From: Bacteroidetes bacterium UBA1935
GTDB taxonomy: Bacteria > Bacteroidota > Bacteroidia > Chitinophagales > Chitinophagaceae
Length of the DNA: 64,000 nt
NCBI GenBank assembly: GCA_002337045.1
Contig: DDFF01000008.1
Location: forward strand, 558,001 to 622,000
Direction of reading: 5' to 3'
Shown here: piece after piece, positions 53,360-62,339 of the stretch
How the letters are laid out: each line of letters begins with the position of its first letter
Numbering within the stretch: position 1 is the stretch's first letter
Program-made: the position numbers and the translations under genes
Notes under the pieces: model-generated
What the model saw: the letters and a program-made list of their open reading frames with translations, nothing else
Told to the model about the DNA's origin: nothing
Database searches by the model: none

Positions 53360-53818
53360 ATGAGAAAATATAGCAAAATTTGGATCAGTATTATTATTGC
53401 GTCGATATTAATCCAGCTTTGGCAGCCTGCTCGTAATGATAACGAGCAGGTTCTTGCTACAGATATTACAAAGGTTATAACACTTCCCGAAAAAGTACAA
53501 CATCTACTTAAGAAATCTTGTTATGATTGCCATAGCAATAAGACTGAATATCCATGGTATGCGAGAGTGCAACCGATGGCATGGTTTATTAGCAGGCATA
53601 TTAGAGGTGGTAAATCAAAACTGAACTTTAGCGACTTTGGATCATATACACCAAGAAGGCAAAGCAATAAATTAAAAACTATTGCAAGCGTGATAAAAAA
53701 ACAAGAAATGCCACTTGCTTCCTACTTATTGCTTCATCCGGCTGCACGACTGTCTGAAGCAGAGCGAAAAATGCTGATTACATGGGCAGAAAGAACTGCT
53801 TTAGAACTTGATAAGTAA
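53360..53818 (+). CDS. Haem-binding domain protein
   Basis: 152 residues. The N-terminal hydrophobic helix (IWISIIIASILIQLW) serves as a signal anchor. CYDCHSNKTEYPWYARVQPM has the C-x-x-C-H haem site, followed by WFISRHIRGGKSKLNFSDF and a C-terminal LSEAERKMLITWAER. This is the Haem_bd family of small periplasmic c-type haem proteins. It may pass electrons to or from the copper oxidases beside it, which is inference. Five bases after the DUF3347 gene. Confidence 0.9.
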   Translation: MRKYSKIWISIIIASILIQLWQPARNDNEQVLATDITKVITLPEKVQHLLKKSCYDCHSNKTEYPWYARVQPMAWFISRHIRGGKSKLNFSDFGSYTPRRQSNKLKTIASVIKKQEMPLASYLLLHPAARLSEAERKMLITWAERTALELDK

Positions 53819-53871
53819 ATAATGAAAGAAAAAATGATTAAGACGGGTAGGTATTAAGATAAAATATAAAT

Positions 53872-56406
53872 ATGAAACACATATTGTTTTTGATTTTGCT
53901 AATGCTTTCAACGGGCACGCAATATGCACAAGAGAAGAAAAAAGTAATCTATTATACGTGTACTATGCATCCTGAAGTTAGGGCTAGCCAACCAGGTAAA
54001 TGCCCCAAGTGCGGCATGGTATTAGTGAAGAAGCAATTGAAAGATTCGGGTAAATCACAACGCAATACCTCAGCTGATACTTTGTACGATACTAGTAACA
54101 AAGACAAACCTACAGGCAATTCATCGCACGAAAAGAACACGGATACTGAAGAACATACGTATCATAATAAGGAATTACAAATGCCTGTTAAGACAACAGT
54201 AGAGGAAATGCCGAGTCCAATTGAATCAGTAACAAAAATAATTAAGGCGAAGCAACCTAAAAAAATACGCTATGATCTCTATGTAGCGGACACAATTGTT
54301 AACTATACCGGTAAAAGAAAAAAAGCAATTGCTATTAATGGGTCAATACCTGCACCTACATTGTTTTTTACAGAAGGAGATACTGCAGAGATTTATGTAC
54401 ATAATACCATGCGTCATGAAACCTCTATACATTGGCATGGTATTATATTGCCTAATAAAGAAGACGGCGTGCCATATCTTACAACGGCACCTATTAAGCC
54501 AGGCCGAACACATGTTTTTCGTTTTCCTGTAATTCAAAGCGGTACTTATTGGTATCACTCCCATACCAAAGTACAAGAGCAAAGTGGAATGTATGGTGCA
54601 TTGATATTTTATAAACGAGAAGAACCTGATATCAAACAACAGGCTATAGTTATTAGTGAATGGGCAGACATGCGACCGCATGAAATTGACCGTAGTTTAC
54701 ATAGCCAAACTGACTGGTTTGCAATAAAGAAAAATGCAGTTCAAAGTTATGCAGAAGCCATAAGTGTAGGACACTTTGGGACAAAGATTGGTAATGAATG
54801 GAAACGTATGCTTGCGATGGATGTAAGTGATGTTGCATATGATCGGTTTCTTGTTAATGGAGATACTGCAAAAACGTTTTCACAATATAAGAAAGGCGAT
54901 AAGGTAAAACTGCGTATAATCAATGGAAGCGCATCATCGTATTTCTGGCTGAAGTTTGCTGGTGGAAAAATGACTGTAGTTGCTAATGATGGTGAAGATG
55001 TCGAACCTGTTGCTGTTGATAGACTTATTATTGGTACCGCGGAAACCTACGATGTTATTGTTACAATCCCTGATAATATGCGTTACGAGTTTTTAGTTAC
55101 ACCGGAAGACAGAACTAAATATGCTTCTATATGGCTAGGGAAAGGCATGAGTATGCCAGCAATCCGAATGCCTAAATTGAAGTATTTCGAAGGTATGAAG
55201 ATGATGAATGGTATGATGAAAATGAATGGTGATATGAAAGAAATGCCGGGAATGAAAATGACAAATCAAGTGATGGATATGAACACCGTTATGTACCCTG
55301 AGATAATGGACGCTAGCCATGATATGATAGGTAAGGATAACAGCGCAATACATAATGCTGAAAATATGAATACGGGGAATTCAGATATCATAACACTTAA
55401 CTATGCTATGTTAAAGGCTCCTAATAAAACCACACTTCCTGATAATTGGTCAAAACGCACATTTTTTTTCAATCTAACAGGCAACATGAATCGCTATGTT
55501 TGGACGATAGATAATAGAGCTGTTTCAGAAGCTAAGCGCATATGGATAAAGAAGGGAGAAATTATTCGAATTGTGCTTTTCAATAACACAATGATGCGAC
55601 ATCCTATGCATTTACATGGTCATTTTTTTCGTTTACTGAATAAGCATGGTGCTTATTCACCCTTAAAGAATACATTGGATATTATGCCAATGGAGAGAGA
55701 TACGATTGAATTTGCTGCCACTGAAAGCGGCGACTGGTTTTTCCATTGCCACATATTGTATCATATGATGAGTGGTATGGGTAGAATATTTAGTTATGAA
55801 AGCAGTCCTCCTAATCCTGATATCCCGGACCCGAAGTATGCACAGCGGAAACTATTTCAGGATGACCGAAGCTTTCACCTAATGGCTGAAATTGGTATAG
55901 AAACTAACGGTAGTGATGGACGTGCAATGTTGAATAATAAACGTTGGCGCCTAGAGACATTATGGCACTTGGGATATCAGGAACATCATGGATATGAAAG
56001 TGAGACAAGTGTAGGTCGGTATTTGGGAAAAATGCAATGGTGGTATGTATATGCAGGTTTTGACTACCACTATAAAGCACAATCAGGTATCCGTTTGGAT
56101 GAAGCATATAACTTGTTTGGTCAGCTCAGCAATAAGAATAATCGAAAAACGGTTGTTGCTGGTGTACAATATATTCTGCCTATGCTTTTTGTTGCTGATG
56201 CCCGCATTGATGGAGATGGTAAGGTGAGATTACAAGTGAGCAGGGAAGATATTCCTGTTGCTAAAAGGCTTCGCCTGAATTTTATGGTCAATACAGATCG
56301 TGAATACATGGCAGGCTTACGTTATATCGTCACAAAATATATTGCTGTATCCAGCCATTATGATAGTGATATGGGGCTTGGGGCAGGGTTAACTATTATT
56401 TATTAA
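53872..56406 (+). CDS. Multicopper oxidase fused to metal-binding and CopB-like domains
   Basis: 844 residues. Signal peptide to about residue 20. Heavy-metal-binding domain with Cys30, Met32, His33, Cys44 and Cys47 (YTCTMHP, GKCPKCGM). Three-domain multicopper oxidase: HWHGIILPNKEDG from His187, YWYHSHTKVQEQSGMYG, HPMHLHGHFFRL, and HCHILYHMMSGMG from His625. A Met/His-rich insert spans residues about 425-505 (MKMMNGMMKMNGDMKEMPGM). The last roughly 185 residues resemble the CopB/PcoB outer-membrane barrel (FHLMAEIGIETNGSDG, LETLWHLGYQEHHGYESE). So it looks like a CopA-CopB fusion. No T9SS domain. Last gene of the island. Confidence 0.92.
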   Translation: MKHILFLILLMLSTGTQYAQEKKKVIYYTCTMHPEVRASQPGKCPKCGMVLVKKQLKDSGKSQRNTSADTLYDTSNKDKPTGNSSHEKNTDTEEHTYHNKELQMPVKTTVEEMPSPIESVTKIIKAKQPKKIRYDLYVADTIVNYTGKRKKAIAINGSIPAPTLFFTEGDTAEIYVHNTMRHETSIHWHGIILPNKEDGVPYLTTAPIKPGRTHVFRFPVIQSGTYWYHSHTKVQEQSGMYGALIFYKREEPDIKQQAIVISEWADMRPHEIDRSLHSQTDWFAIKKNAVQSYAEAISVGHFGTKIGNEWKRMLAMDVSDVAYDRFLVNGDTAKTFSQYKKGDKVKLRIINGSASSYFWLKFAGGKMTVVANDGEDVEPVAVDRLIIGTAETYDVIVTIPDNMRYEFLVTPEDRTKYASIWLGKGMSMPAIRMPKLKYFEGMKMMNGMMKMNGDMKEMPGMKMTNQVMDMNTVMYPEIMDASHDMIGKDNSAIHNAENMNTGNSDIITLNYAMLKAPNKTTLPDNWSKRTFFFNLTGNMNRYVWTIDNRAVSEAKRIWIKKGEIIRIVLFNNTMMRHPMHLHGHFFRLLNKHGAYSPLKNTLDIMPMERDTIEFAATESGDWFFHCHILYHMMSGMGRIFSYESSPPNPDIPDPKYAQRKLFQDDRSFHLMAEIGIETNGSDGRAMLNNKRWRLETLWHLGYQEHHGYESETSVGRYLGKMQWWYVYAGFDYHYKAQSGIRLDEAYNLFGQLSNKNNRKTVVAGVQYILPMLFVADARIDGDGKVRLQVSREDIPVAKRLRLNFMVNTDREYMAGLRYIVTKYIAVSSHYDSDMGLGAGLTIIY

Positions 56407-56785
56407 TCTTCTATAAATATTTTTGAAAATTTTACTAGAGGATATAATCTACTGGTGATTGTTTAATGTGTTATTTAGAGCATAAAAGTATCTAGATTAT
56501 TGTACTTGAATTGTTTGTTAGTGACTACTACAAACTCGCTACAAATATGTTACAAGTAAGCTGTTGCTATTTCTCCATGGTATTTTTTTTAAAAATTTCA
56601 GCCTGTTTCCGATTATTTGCAATGATATATTCAGGGATGTCTTCTTGTAGGGCTTGCGAAATAATGGCGATATATATCCTAAATACATTCAGCATAAAAA
56701 TATTATCCCTGCTAATAATATCACGGATATACTTACAAAGATTAGTAGTGCATCCATAGTACGCATTGAAAATGGCGCAATCATT
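56407..56785. other. Intergenic, no convincing gene
   Basis: Lies between the stop of the fused multicopper oxidase (plus) and the small membrane peptide gene (minus), which converge here. Short frames exist but none has coding character. No strong terminator hairpin was recognised. Confidence 0.45.
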
Positions 56786-56941
56786 TTAGAGAACTCTACG
56801 GCCCTGTATAATCCTGAATATCACTGCTATCACAGCTAAAACTAATAAGATGTGAATAATGCCGCCTACGCCGTATCCGATGAATCCGATTGCCCAAATG
56901 GTAACAAGAATAACGGCAATAATGTATAGTATTTGTTGCAT
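56786..56941 (-). CDS. Lmo0937-type small membrane protein, 51 aa
   Basis: ATG at 56941, TAA at 56786: MQQILYIIAVILVTIWAIGF then IGYGVGGIIHILLVLAVIAV and a basic tail. Two transmembrane spans are joined by a Gly-rich turn with the conserved G-x-I-H-x-L-L pattern of the Lmo0937 family, small stress-related membrane proteins in many bacteria. It starts 2 bases after the stop of the YceI gene, so it is in that operon. The function of the family is unknown. Confidence 0.85.
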   Translation of the reverse strand: MQQILYIIAVILVTIWAIGFIGYGVGGIIHILLVLAVIAVIFRIIQGRRVL

Positions 56942-56943
56942 AC

Positions 56944-57546
56944 TTAGTTTGATTGATTAATGAGTGTTAAGTTGTTAGATTGTGCAGATTCTATTGCTAA
57001 TTGCTTTTTGGTAGAATTGATGAGATCAAACTCACAGGTTATTGTTACGTCTTCCCCTATCATTGCTCCTCCGGTTTCTAAACCATTATTCAATACCAAG
57101 CCCCATTCCATTCTGTTTATTTTTCCGGTAACTGAAAATCCTGCTTTTTCATTTCCCCAAAGGTCATAGATAATGCCATCGTATTGTACATTGAACCTGA
57201 CAGGTTTGGTAATGCCCTTCAGTGTTAAATAGCCCCATAGCTTTTGGTTACCATCCGTGTCTGCTTTAGCTATCCCGTTTGATGTAAAGGTGATCTACGG
57301 ATAATTTTTTACATCAAAGAAATCTTCACTTTTCAAATGTTCATCACGTAGAGCATCACCTGTGTCAATGGATGCAACCTCAATCGATAAATCAATCTCT
57401 GCAGTTTCAAAATTCTTGTCGCTGGTATGTACACTTACGTCTATTTTTTTAAATGACCCCTTGATATTGGATATTAACAGATGCCTCACTTTGAATGAGA
57501 TTTCACTATGTGCTTGGTCAATAGACCAGATGTTGGTTGTAACCAT
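56944..57546 (-). pseudogene. YceI-family gene interrupted by an in-frame amber codon
   Basis: Translated from the ATG at 57546: WSIDQAHSEISFKVRHLLIS, then EDFFDVKNYP, a TAG at 57295-57297, and in the same frame ITFTSNGIAKADTDGNQKLW, GYLTLKGITKPVRFNVQYDG and onward to the TAA at 56944. Without the TAG it is a complete 200-residue YceI-like lipocalin (isoprenoid/amide carrier). A Lys codon (AAG) one change away is the likely ancestral residue, since related proteins read ...YP-x-ITF. There is no signal peptide, so it is the cytoplasmic form. It could be a pseudogene, a sequence error or read-through. Confidence 0.85.
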
Positions 57547-57578
57547 ATGTTTCTGTTTAGCTTTTTAATAAACTGTTA

Positions 57579-58052
57579 TTAGTTCAGATAACGCCTCAGT
57601 ATCCAGGCTGTAGTTTCGTGTTGTTCCATTAAGCCGGTAAGAAAGTCCGCAGTACCTGCATCTTTATTTTTATCCGAAGATTCATCTATGCCTTTTCTTA
57701 AAATCACAACCATGGTTTCATGGTCAGTGAGCAGCTCTTTCAGCAAATCTTTGGGCTGGGCATATTTGTCAGGACGCTCTTTGATAGTGGATAGCGAAAG
57801 GAACTCTTGCATAGTACCTATAGTATTGAAACCAAGCTTGCCAATGCGCTCGGCTACTTCATCGATAGCTTCTTCCAGCTCTTTATATTGTTTTTCAAAT
57901 AGCTTGTGTAGCTCCATAAAGCTTTCCCCTGCCACATTCCAGTGAAACTTTCGGGTTTTGGTATACAATACCATTTCATTCGATAGTATGCCGGAAAGTA
58001 AAGTTGTGCTGTTTTGTAGATTTTTGTCTGTAATACCGATGTTTGTCTTCAT
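57579..58052 (-). CDS. dps: Dps-family DNA-protecting ferritin
   Basis: 157 residues, normal for Dps. Ferroxidase ligands and landmarks: KTRKFHWNVAGESFMELHKL, FEKQYKELEEAIDEVAERI and the C-terminal helix GLMEQHETTAWILRRYLN. Dps dodecamers store iron, detoxify H2O2 and bind DNA in stress. It lies 32 bases from the YceI gene and 39 bases from the SDR gene on the same strand, so a stress operon is likely. Confidence 0.95.
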   Translation of the reverse strand: MKTNIGITDKNLQNSTTLLSGILSNEMVLYTKTRKFHWNVAGESFMELHKLFEKQYKELEEAIDEVAERIGKLGFNTIGTMQEFLSLSTIKERPDKYAQPKDLLKELLTDHETMVVILRKGIDESSDKNKDAGTADFLTGLMEQHETTAWILRRYLN

Positions 58053-58091
58053 AATTAATTGTATTGATTTTGAGTGTATGATAAATTGGCC

Positions 58092-58853
58092 TTACTGTGC
58101 CAGAAAACCGCCATCTATTTCTAGTGTAGAACCTGTAATAAAAGAGCTGTCATCGCTGGCTAGGAAAATGAACCCCTTTGTGATTTCTTCAGGTATTCCC
58201 AATCGCTTCATAGGATGTAGGTCAATTATCTTTTGCTCTGTGTCTATATCCTTAGTGATGCCCGCCTCGGCTAACATCGGAGTATTGATAAAGCCAGGGC
58301 AAATTGCATTGACTCTGATGCCCATTGCTGCATATTCTAATGCTGCCGTTTGTGTTAGCCCGATAACGCCGTGTTTGGCAGCTACGTAATGAGATGACAT
58401 AGGGAAGCCCACCTTGCCCAAGATCGACGACATGTTTATGATAACACCCTTCTTTTGTTTCTCCATCTGGCTCAATTCATGGCTCATACAATTAAAAACA
58501 CCATTAAGGTTTACATCAATGACTTTCAGCCAGGCATCCTGTGTCATATCGCCAACTTTATTGGGCTCACCCCCAATGCCTGCATTGTTTAGTGCAACAT
58601 CAATTGTTTTGAATTTTTCTACAGTAGTATCTATTGCACTTTTTACATCCCCGTAAACAGATACATTGCAATCAATGAATAAGGCAGCATCGTTTTCCCT
58701 TTGTATTTCTGCCATAACAATATCGCTTATGTCAGACTTTAAGTCTGCAATAACAACGTTTGCTCCTTCTCTGGCAGCGGCAATGGCGCAAGATTTCCCT
58801 ATACCTGATAGCCCGCCTGTAATGAATATTGTTTTGCTTTCCAGTTTCTTCAT
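58092..58853 (-). CDS. SDR-family oxidoreductase
   Basis: 253 residues. The Rossmann nucleotide-binding motif TGGLSGIGKS is near residues 11-20, the cofactor Asp is in VVIADLKSD, NAG is in NNAGIGGEPN, the catalytic Ser is in INMSSILGKV, Tyr and Lys are in SSHYVAAKHGVIG, and the C-terminal substrate loop is PGFINTPM. It ends in FITGSTLEIDGGFLAQ, typical of glucose-1-dehydrogenase-like or 3-oxoacyl reductase-like SDRs. The substrate is unknown. First gene of the unit SDR-Dps-YceI-Lmo0937. Confidence 0.93.
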   Translation of the reverse strand: MKKLESKTIFITGGLSGIGKSCAIAAAREGANVVIADLKSDISDIVMAEIQRENDAALFIDCNVSVYGDVKSAIDTTVEKFKTIDVALNNAGIGGEPNKVGDMTQDAWLKVIDVNLNGVFNCMSHELSQMEKQKKGVIINMSSILGKVGFPMSSHYVAAKHGVIGLTQTAALEYAAMGIRVNAICPGFINTPMLAEAGITKDIDTEQKIIDLHPMKRLGIPEEITKGFIFLASDDSSFITGSTLEIDGGFLAQ

Positions 58854-59188
58854 TTTTTATTTTGTGCTTGAGTAAAGATGCTTTTTATGTTGTCTTGTTT
58901 GCTGTGTGAGTAATATGTACCTATGATTTTTGTGCATACTACCAATGTGTGTTTACTATCTTATTAAGTTGAAAGGCTAGCGTTTTTTGTCGGTATAAAT
59001 GAAATTCATGGTGATAGGGCTTATACTTCTTCTATATAGGGGGGCGTACGGTCTCAAAGCTTCATTGATATGATAATAGTTTTTTTGGTTAGCTTCAGAT
59101 TTCAATTAGAATTGGTGTAAGTATTGTAGTGTGTCTATATTAGTAATAGTTGGTTGATACTGTTGTTTATTGCTCAAAACTGAACATT
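58854..59188. other. Intergenic, no gene seen
   Basis: Region between minus-strand genes, with no coding frame, repeat or strong hairpin noticed. It probably holds the promoter of the SDR-Dps operon. Confidence 0.45.
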
Positions 59189-59830
59189 CTATTTTCTCCG
59201 GTTGACTAAATCTGTAAGCTTTTGCTTTTGTGTGTTTACATCAGCCTGATATTTTTCCTGCTCAGTTTTGTTTTCAAGAATACGTGTTTCAAGTTCAGCG
59301 CGTTTCTGCTCAAGTTCAGCACCGTTATTGAATTGTGTTTTGTATGTAGATTCAGATTTTATTACAACCTGATTTTGTTCCTTAATCATTAGCTCCAGAT
59401 TATAGGCTTCAATGGCAGGGGTTAGTCCATTTAAGTAGGCCTTGGCTTGTTCCATGTTCAGATAGTTCAGTTCTGTTGCAGCTCCCTTTTCATCACTCGG
59501 TTTCGTCAATAGTAGGGATACTATCGTGAACCCTCTGTCTTGCCTGCTTTTTTGTTCTATTTTAAAATAGAGGTCTGCATTGTCATTACCGGAGGCAATG
59601 CTTTGCGTATTCCTGAAGGTTGTGAAACCTTTAAGGTCTGTACCTTTTGACTTGCCTTTTTTTGACAAATAGTCGTTTAGCGCTTCCTTCACAATGTCAG
59701 ATGAGTATGGTAGTTCTATTGTTGCCGCAGGTTGTTCTGTTCTTTGTAGTCGTACTGTGCCTTCTGTTGCCTGGGCATATGCCGAAACAGTAATAAAGCT
59801 AAGACAACATACCAGTATTATATTTTTCAT
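59189..59830 (-). CDS. Exported protein with C-terminal coiled coil, 213 aa
   Basis: Signal peptide MKNIILVCCLSFITVSAYAQ. The middle part has QPAATIELPYSSDIVKEALN and YLSKKGKSKGTDLKG, FTTFRNTQSI. The last 50 residues are a coiled coil rich in E/K/Q (NNGAELEQKRAELETRILEN, KTEQEKYQADVNTQKQKL). This pattern is seen in uncharacterised Bacteroidota envelope proteins. It lies 54 bases downstream of the barrel gene on the same strand. The role is unknown. Confidence 0.72.
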   Translation of the reverse strand: MKNIILVCCLSFITVSAYAQATEGTVRLQRTEQPAATIELPYSSDIVKEALNDYLSKKGKSKGTDLKGFTTFRNTQSIASGNDNADLYFKIEQKSRQDRGFTIVSLLLTKPSDEKGAATELNYLNMEQAKAYLNGLTPAIEAYNLELMIKEQNQVVIKSESTYKTQFNNGAELEQKRAELETRILENKTEQEKYQADVNTQKQKLTDLVNRRK

Positions 59831-59884
59831 GTGTAATGATTTATTGTTGTAATAATGTGCCTGAATCTGTAGAAAGGCGGATTA

Positions 59885-60484
59885 CTATTTATCCAAAATG
59901 ATATCTCTCTGCACTTTTATGCCTTCAGCTTTTGATAAGAATATCTGAAAACCAAGATTGATGGATATACGGTTGACCTGAGGTGTTCCGCCGATGTGAC
60001 GATACTCTCCACCAACTTCCAGTGCCACATTTTTATTCAGGAAAATATCTATGCCGGGGTTTACATACAGTATGCCGCCATTGGTAGTTACATTGGTTTT
60101 AGTACCATCTGCATTTTTAAAGCGACTATTTCTGCCACCAAAACCTGCGCCACCCTCTACGAAGAACATAACACGGCGTGGGATGTCCTGAAAATTGTCT
60201 TTGCCCACAAATATTCTGGCAAATGGCGTTGCACCGTAGTTCATCGTTGTATTAGCGTTTACAACGTCAACGCCTAGCTCTACAGCCATACCTATTACAA
60301 GGTTTTCGTTCAGAAAGTACCCAAGCTTGGGTTGAAGGCTTGCATTGTATCCTGTATTGTTGTTCTGAATGTTTACAGAGCTTGTCATAATGTTTGCTCC
60401 GATCATATAATTTCGTTTAATAGTCTGCGCTGTTGCAGCATTGCTTAGGCAAAGTATTAAGATTGCGTAGATTGTATTTTTCAT
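59885..60484 (-). CDS. Outer-membrane beta-barrel protein
   Basis: The ATG at 60484 (MKNTIYAILILCLSNAATAQ) gives the signal peptide; the open frame goes on to 60544 but adds an unlikely leader. 199 residues with alternating strands: RNYMIGANIMTSSVNIQNNN, PKLGYFLNENLVIGMAVELG, RRVMFFVEGGAGFGGRNSRF, FLNKNVALEVGGEYRHIGGT. It resembles the OMP_b-brl families. It may form a unit with the following coiled-coil protein. Confidence 0.82.
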   Translation of the reverse strand: MKNTIYAILILCLSNAATAQTIKRNYMIGANIMTSSVNIQNNNTGYNASLQPKLGYFLNENLVIGMAVELGVDVVNANTTMNYGATPFARIFVGKDNFQDIPRRVMFFVEGGAGFGGRNSRFKNADGTKTNVTTNGGILYVNPGIDIFLNKNVALEVGGEYRHIGGTPQVNRISINLGFQIFLSKAEGIKVQRDIILDK

Positions 60485-60621
60485 GATTGTTTTTTTGTCG
60501 GTCGGATATGGTGCCCTCCAACTGAAACTCTCATGTATTTTCATTGTATGAATTACTGTGAGAGATTTCAGAGGCGGACATACAGAATCAGCCAGACCAT
60601 TGAATGATTCTATAGCTAGTT

Positions 60622-60843
60622 TTAGTGTTTAGACTGAACATCTTGAATAAGAGAAATTACTTCTTCTCTTTTCATGTTTAGCTTTTTTTCAACACGGCTC
60701 AGCAATTCATTTTCTTTACCGCTTTCCAGCTTTACATCCTGTTCTGTAAGCGTTGGATGGTTCTTCATTAGTTGTTTTGAAGAATTTTCCCAGTTTCCCG
60801 TAATCTTGAACTCAGCCGTTCTTGGTTTTGTTTCTTCTTGCAT
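60622..60843 (-). CDS. CsbD-like small stress protein
   Basis: 73 residues: FKITGNWENSSKQLMKNHPT, LTEQDVKLESGKENELLSRVEK, KLNMKREEVISLIQDV. This is the CsbD-like fold as found in Bacteroidota (K-I-x-G-x-W, then LT-x-x-D, then G-K-x-x-E-L). Small and highly charged, without signal peptide. General stress role is inferred from the family and from nearby Dps and Lmo0937 genes. Confidence 0.82.
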   Translation of the reverse strand: MQEETKPRTAEFKITGNWENSSKQLMKNHPTLTEQDVKLESGKENELLSRVEKKLNMKREEVISLIQDVQSKH

Positions 60844-61281
60844 TTTATTAATGTTTTATTGTGAAAGAACTTTCACATTGTAAAGGTCTGTTTGTTTTGG
60901 TTATAAAATATTACACGCTACATTCAAATAGTTGCTTAAATCATACTTAACATAAGTATGCCAGTGATTTTACAGGTAATATGGATATTGCCGATGATTT
61001 ACAGATTAGCTTTTGGGGACGTGTTTACGACATTGCTGAAACGCAATACAGTAGGCATTTTGTTAATAGTGATTAATAAAAATCATTTTTAGTGTTTATA
61101 TGGAAAATAAGACGACCTTCACAATTGCTAATCGTATTTTATTGGAAATATAACCTCAATCAACCCTTAGTACAGGTTGCTATTTATACCCTTCTTGTTT
61201 CCGAAATCGTACTTTTTATTGCACTAGAAAATATTAATACTGGGGCCAGATAAAATATTTTCAACAACTGAATGATATACT
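60844..61281. other. Intergenic, one short plus-strand frame
   Basis: A 31-codon frame at 60981-61076 (MDIADDLQISFWGRVYDIAE, ending VNSD) looks protein-like but has no family and no clear ribosome-binding site. The rest is AT-rich promoter DNA between the minus-strand CsbD-like gene and the plus-strand AraC gene. Confidence 0.4.
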
Positions 61282-61842
61282 ATGAAGTTATACATCAAGT
61301 ATATGGTCAGCTTACGGTGTAAAATGATCGTAAAACAAGAACTGATAAAACTCGGGATAAAATACGTAAGTATCGATCTGGGAATTATAGACGTTTGCGA
61401 CGAGATAACACCTGATGATTACGCAGCATTAAAAACAGGATTATCTCACTATGGATTGGAATTATTAGATGATAAGAAAGCAATATTGATAGAGAAGGTA
61501 AAAAGTATAGTAGTTGAAATGATTCATTATTCAGATGAACTGCCTACGCTCAAATATTCAGAATATATCAGCCAGAAGCTTGGTTATAATTATACATACC
61601 TGGCTAATATATTTTCGGAAGTAAAAGGCATTACTATACAGCAGTACATTATTATCAACAAGATTGAAAGAGCAAAAGAGATGATATTGTACAACGATAT
61701 GAACCTGACTGAAATCGCTCGCCTTCTTAATTATAGCAGTGTAGCTCATCTTTCTAATCAGTTTAAAAAAATAACAGGGCTTACTCCCAGCTATTTCAAG
61801 AAGCTTCGCGATCAAAAAAGAACAGCTATTGAAGATCTGTGA
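61282..61842 (+). CDS. AraC-family regulator, small form
   Basis: 186 residues. The N-terminal part is short and not a cupin (IKLGIKYVSIDLGIIDVCDE). The C-terminal HTH pair covers residues about 85-180: KYSEYISQKLGYNYTYLANI, ERAKEMILYNDMNLTEIARL, and SVAHLSNQFKKITGLTPSYF, KKL. An ATG at residue 15 is another possible start. It lies about 100 bases upstream of the cupin gene on the same strand. The target is unknown. Confidence 0.88.
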   Translation: MKLYIKYMVSLRCKMIVKQELIKLGIKYVSIDLGIIDVCDEITPDDYAALKTGLSHYGLELLDDKKAILIEKVKSIVVEMIHYSDELPTLKYSEYISQKLGYNYTYLANIFSEVKGITIQQYIIINKIERAKEMILYNDMNLTEIARLLNYSSVAHLSNQFKKITGLTPSYFKKLRDQKRTAIEDL

Positions 61843-61944
61843 TATTTACAAGCCGGGATTGATTTGTATGCCACAGTCACAGCGCAGTATGCTTAGCTTG
61901 AATGGCCACGATAACATTAACATTCATCAACAATATTTATAAAT

Positions 61945-62313
61945 ATGGATCAGCAGAATTTGAATAACGCAGAAAAGGAGATAGAAAAGGCTAAAGCTTT
62001 TATAGTGGTGGAAATTATTGAGTACGTGCCTAATTCGGTAGTTATTAAGACTATTATAAAAAAGGCGACAGGTAATGTCACAGCCGTTTCATTCGACTAT
62101 GGAGAGTCGCTCGGTAATAAAACTGTACAATTTGACACTTTTATTCAGGTAATTGAAGGGAAAGCGGAGATAATAATCGGCGATACCACGCAAATGCTCT
62201 TAACCGGAGAGTCAATCATCATTCCGGCACATTCTCCTCACGAAATTAAAGCTAATGAAAGGTTCAAGATGTTATCGACTGTAATAAAAAGTGGTTACGA
62301 AGAACTGATTTGA
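61945..62313 (+). CDS. Cupin-domain protein
   Basis: 122 residues. Single cupin: TAVSFDYGESLGNKTVQFDT, FIQVIEGKAEIIIGDTTQML, GESIIIPAHSPHEIKA (motif 2 with P-x-x-x-P-H), NERFKMLSTVI. The first motif lacks the usual two His, so metal binding is uncertain. It lies 26 bases before the next small gene, in the same direction, after the AraC regulator. Confidence 0.85.
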   Translation: MDQQNLNNAEKEIEKAKAFIVVEIIEYVPNSVVIKTIIKKATGNVTAVSFDYGESLGNKTVQFDTFIQVIEGKAEIIIGDTTQMLLTGESIIIPAHSPHEIKANERFKMLSTVIKSGYEELI

Positions 62314-62339
62314 TACAACAACCGTTTAAATGTCAACAA

